The notes beneath the pieces are model-generated. The model ran no database searches. It had not been told where the DNA came from and worked only from the letters and a program-made list of their open reading frames with translations. A DNA stretch of 63,758 nt from Azospirillum brasilense (lineage in GTDB: Bacteria > Pseudomonadota > Alphaproteobacteria > Azospirillales > Azospirillaceae), in contig NZ_QLKQ01000043.1 in assembly GCF_003349955.1 (NCBI RefSeq), positions 1 to 63,758 of the forward strand. Direction: 5' to 3'. Each line of letters begins with the position of its first letter. Positions within the stretch are counted from its first letter, which is position 1. A program made the translations under genes and the position numbers. Positions 63,209 to 63,758 of the stretch are shown piece by piece.

Positions 63209-63758
63209 ATGCCCTATGATTTCCGATCCCAGGATCAGCGGACCGCCGACTCCGGGCGGACGCCGGGGACGCCCATCGGCTTCCACGAGCTGCGCCAGGC
63301 CTGCGAGATTTCGGCCCTTCGGGAGGATCTGGAACGCGTCCTCCAGGACACCGGCGCCCTGCGCGACAGCATCGAGGACGCGGTGGAGCAGGTGCGCCAG
63401 CGCTTTGCCGCCCTGACGGCGGAGGAACTGGCGAATTCCGAGACGATGGCGCCGCTGCTCCAGTTCGCCGTCTCCACCCTGCTGACCATCCGCGACGAGG
63501 CCCGGCGCATCAACACGCAGACCGGCCCGGTGGACGACGACGACCGTCCCACGCGGACCGTCGCCGATCCGCGCGCCCTGCCCTCCACCGGCACTCCGGC
63601 AGCAGCACCGCCATCCGTCCCGCAGCCCCCTCCCCCCCAAACCGCGCCACAGACCGCACCGCAAACCTACGCGCCGCCGCCCTCCGACGAGCCGGCCCAG
63701 TCCTTCGCCTCCGAACCGGAACGCGAGGAGAGACCCCCGCCGCCCTCGGCTCCGGCGC
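63209..63758 (+). CDS. Helical protein with Pro-rich tail, 3' end beyond window
   Basis: An open frame without a stop runs from the ATG at 63209 to the window's end (183 codons visible). The N-terminal 100 residues are helical: FHELRQACEISALREDLERVL, then IEDAVEQVRQRFAALTAEEL and LLQFAVSTLLTIRDEARRI. After PVDDDDRPT it becomes very rich in Pro, Ala and Gln. I recognise no family. The divergent position to the ParA-like gene (212 bases apart) suggests a functional pair, which is inference. Confidence 0.6.
   Translation, partial: MPYDFRSQDQRTADSGRTPGTPIGFHELRQACEISALREDLERVLQDTGALRDSIEDAVEQVRQRFAALTAEELANSETMAPLLQFAVSTLLTIRDEARRINTQTGPVDDDDRPTRTVADPRALPSTGTPAAAPPSVPQPPPPQTAPQTAPQTYAPPPSDEPAQSFASEPEREERPPPPSAPA

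Overview
The window is high-GC DNA that reads like an alphaproteobacterial chromosome of the Rhodospirillales, most probably Azospirillum or a close relative. This is judged from protein families and gene order, not from a database search. The supporting features are a class I PHA synthase, a GapR (DUF2312) protein, the order rplM-rpsI-argC, an aminotransferase-hom-glpX operon close to recJ and tRNA-Glu, large PAS-rich hybrid histidine kinases, and an orphan fliN. The density is ordinary for a chromosome: about 58 genes, one tRNA, no rRNA, no CRISPR array, and no insertion sequence that I could recognise.

Layout. 0-7 kb: the first codons of a transhydrogenase alpha subunit (pntAA), a CBS-domain protein, and a putative regulon of a ketopantoate-reductase-like enzyme, a GNAT acetyltransferase, a histone-deacetylase-like amidohydrolase and an OxlT-type MFS carrier. 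The same TGGTATACCA-type palindrome lies in the control regions of these four genes. An aldo/keto reductase follows. 7-14 kb: tRNA-Glu, recJ, a glycerol dehydrogenase on the opposite strand, then glpX, hom and an aminotransferase. 14-20 kb: two lipoproteins, a MarR/Bcr-type efflux pair with its operator, phaC and an OmpA-like protein. 20-30 kb: gamma-carbonic anhydrase, argC, rpsI, rplM, a PaaI-type thioesterase, an ECHDC3-like protein, a CoA-binding protein, metY, a SPOR lipoprotein, an MFS carrier, cutA and a small P-loop kinase. 30-38 kb: a large hybrid kinase, an RHH-like protein, an FAD/NAD(P) protein, a cupin and two alpha/beta hydrolases, one of which appears catalytically dead. 38-49 kb: a chemoreceptor and two tandem copies of a two-gene signalling module. 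49-64 kb: a NifO/ArsC-like protein, a large inverted repeat, a TauABC/SsuABC-type importer, an esterase, a periplasmic ClpP-like protease, an aminotransferase, a heptad-repeat protein, diaminopropionate ammonia-lyase, gapR, fliN, sseA, murJ, a hydrolase and a ParA-like ATPase divergent from a truncated Pro-rich protein.

The most interesting content is the signalling block at 40-49 kb. Each unit is a multi-PAS hybrid histidine kinase followed 13-14 bases later by a protein of about 640 residues: some 500 residues of a helical domain I do not recognise, then a C-terminal receiver. The unit is present twice head to tail, and one kinase has gained a membrane anchor and an extra PAS domain. Second is the operator-linked acetylation/deacetylation/reduction/transport cluster at 0.9-5.5 kb, which looks like an uncharacterised catabolic regulon under a GntR/FCD-type regulator not encoded here.

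Starts were chosen from ribosome-binding sites and family length. Functional names rest on motifs read by eye.
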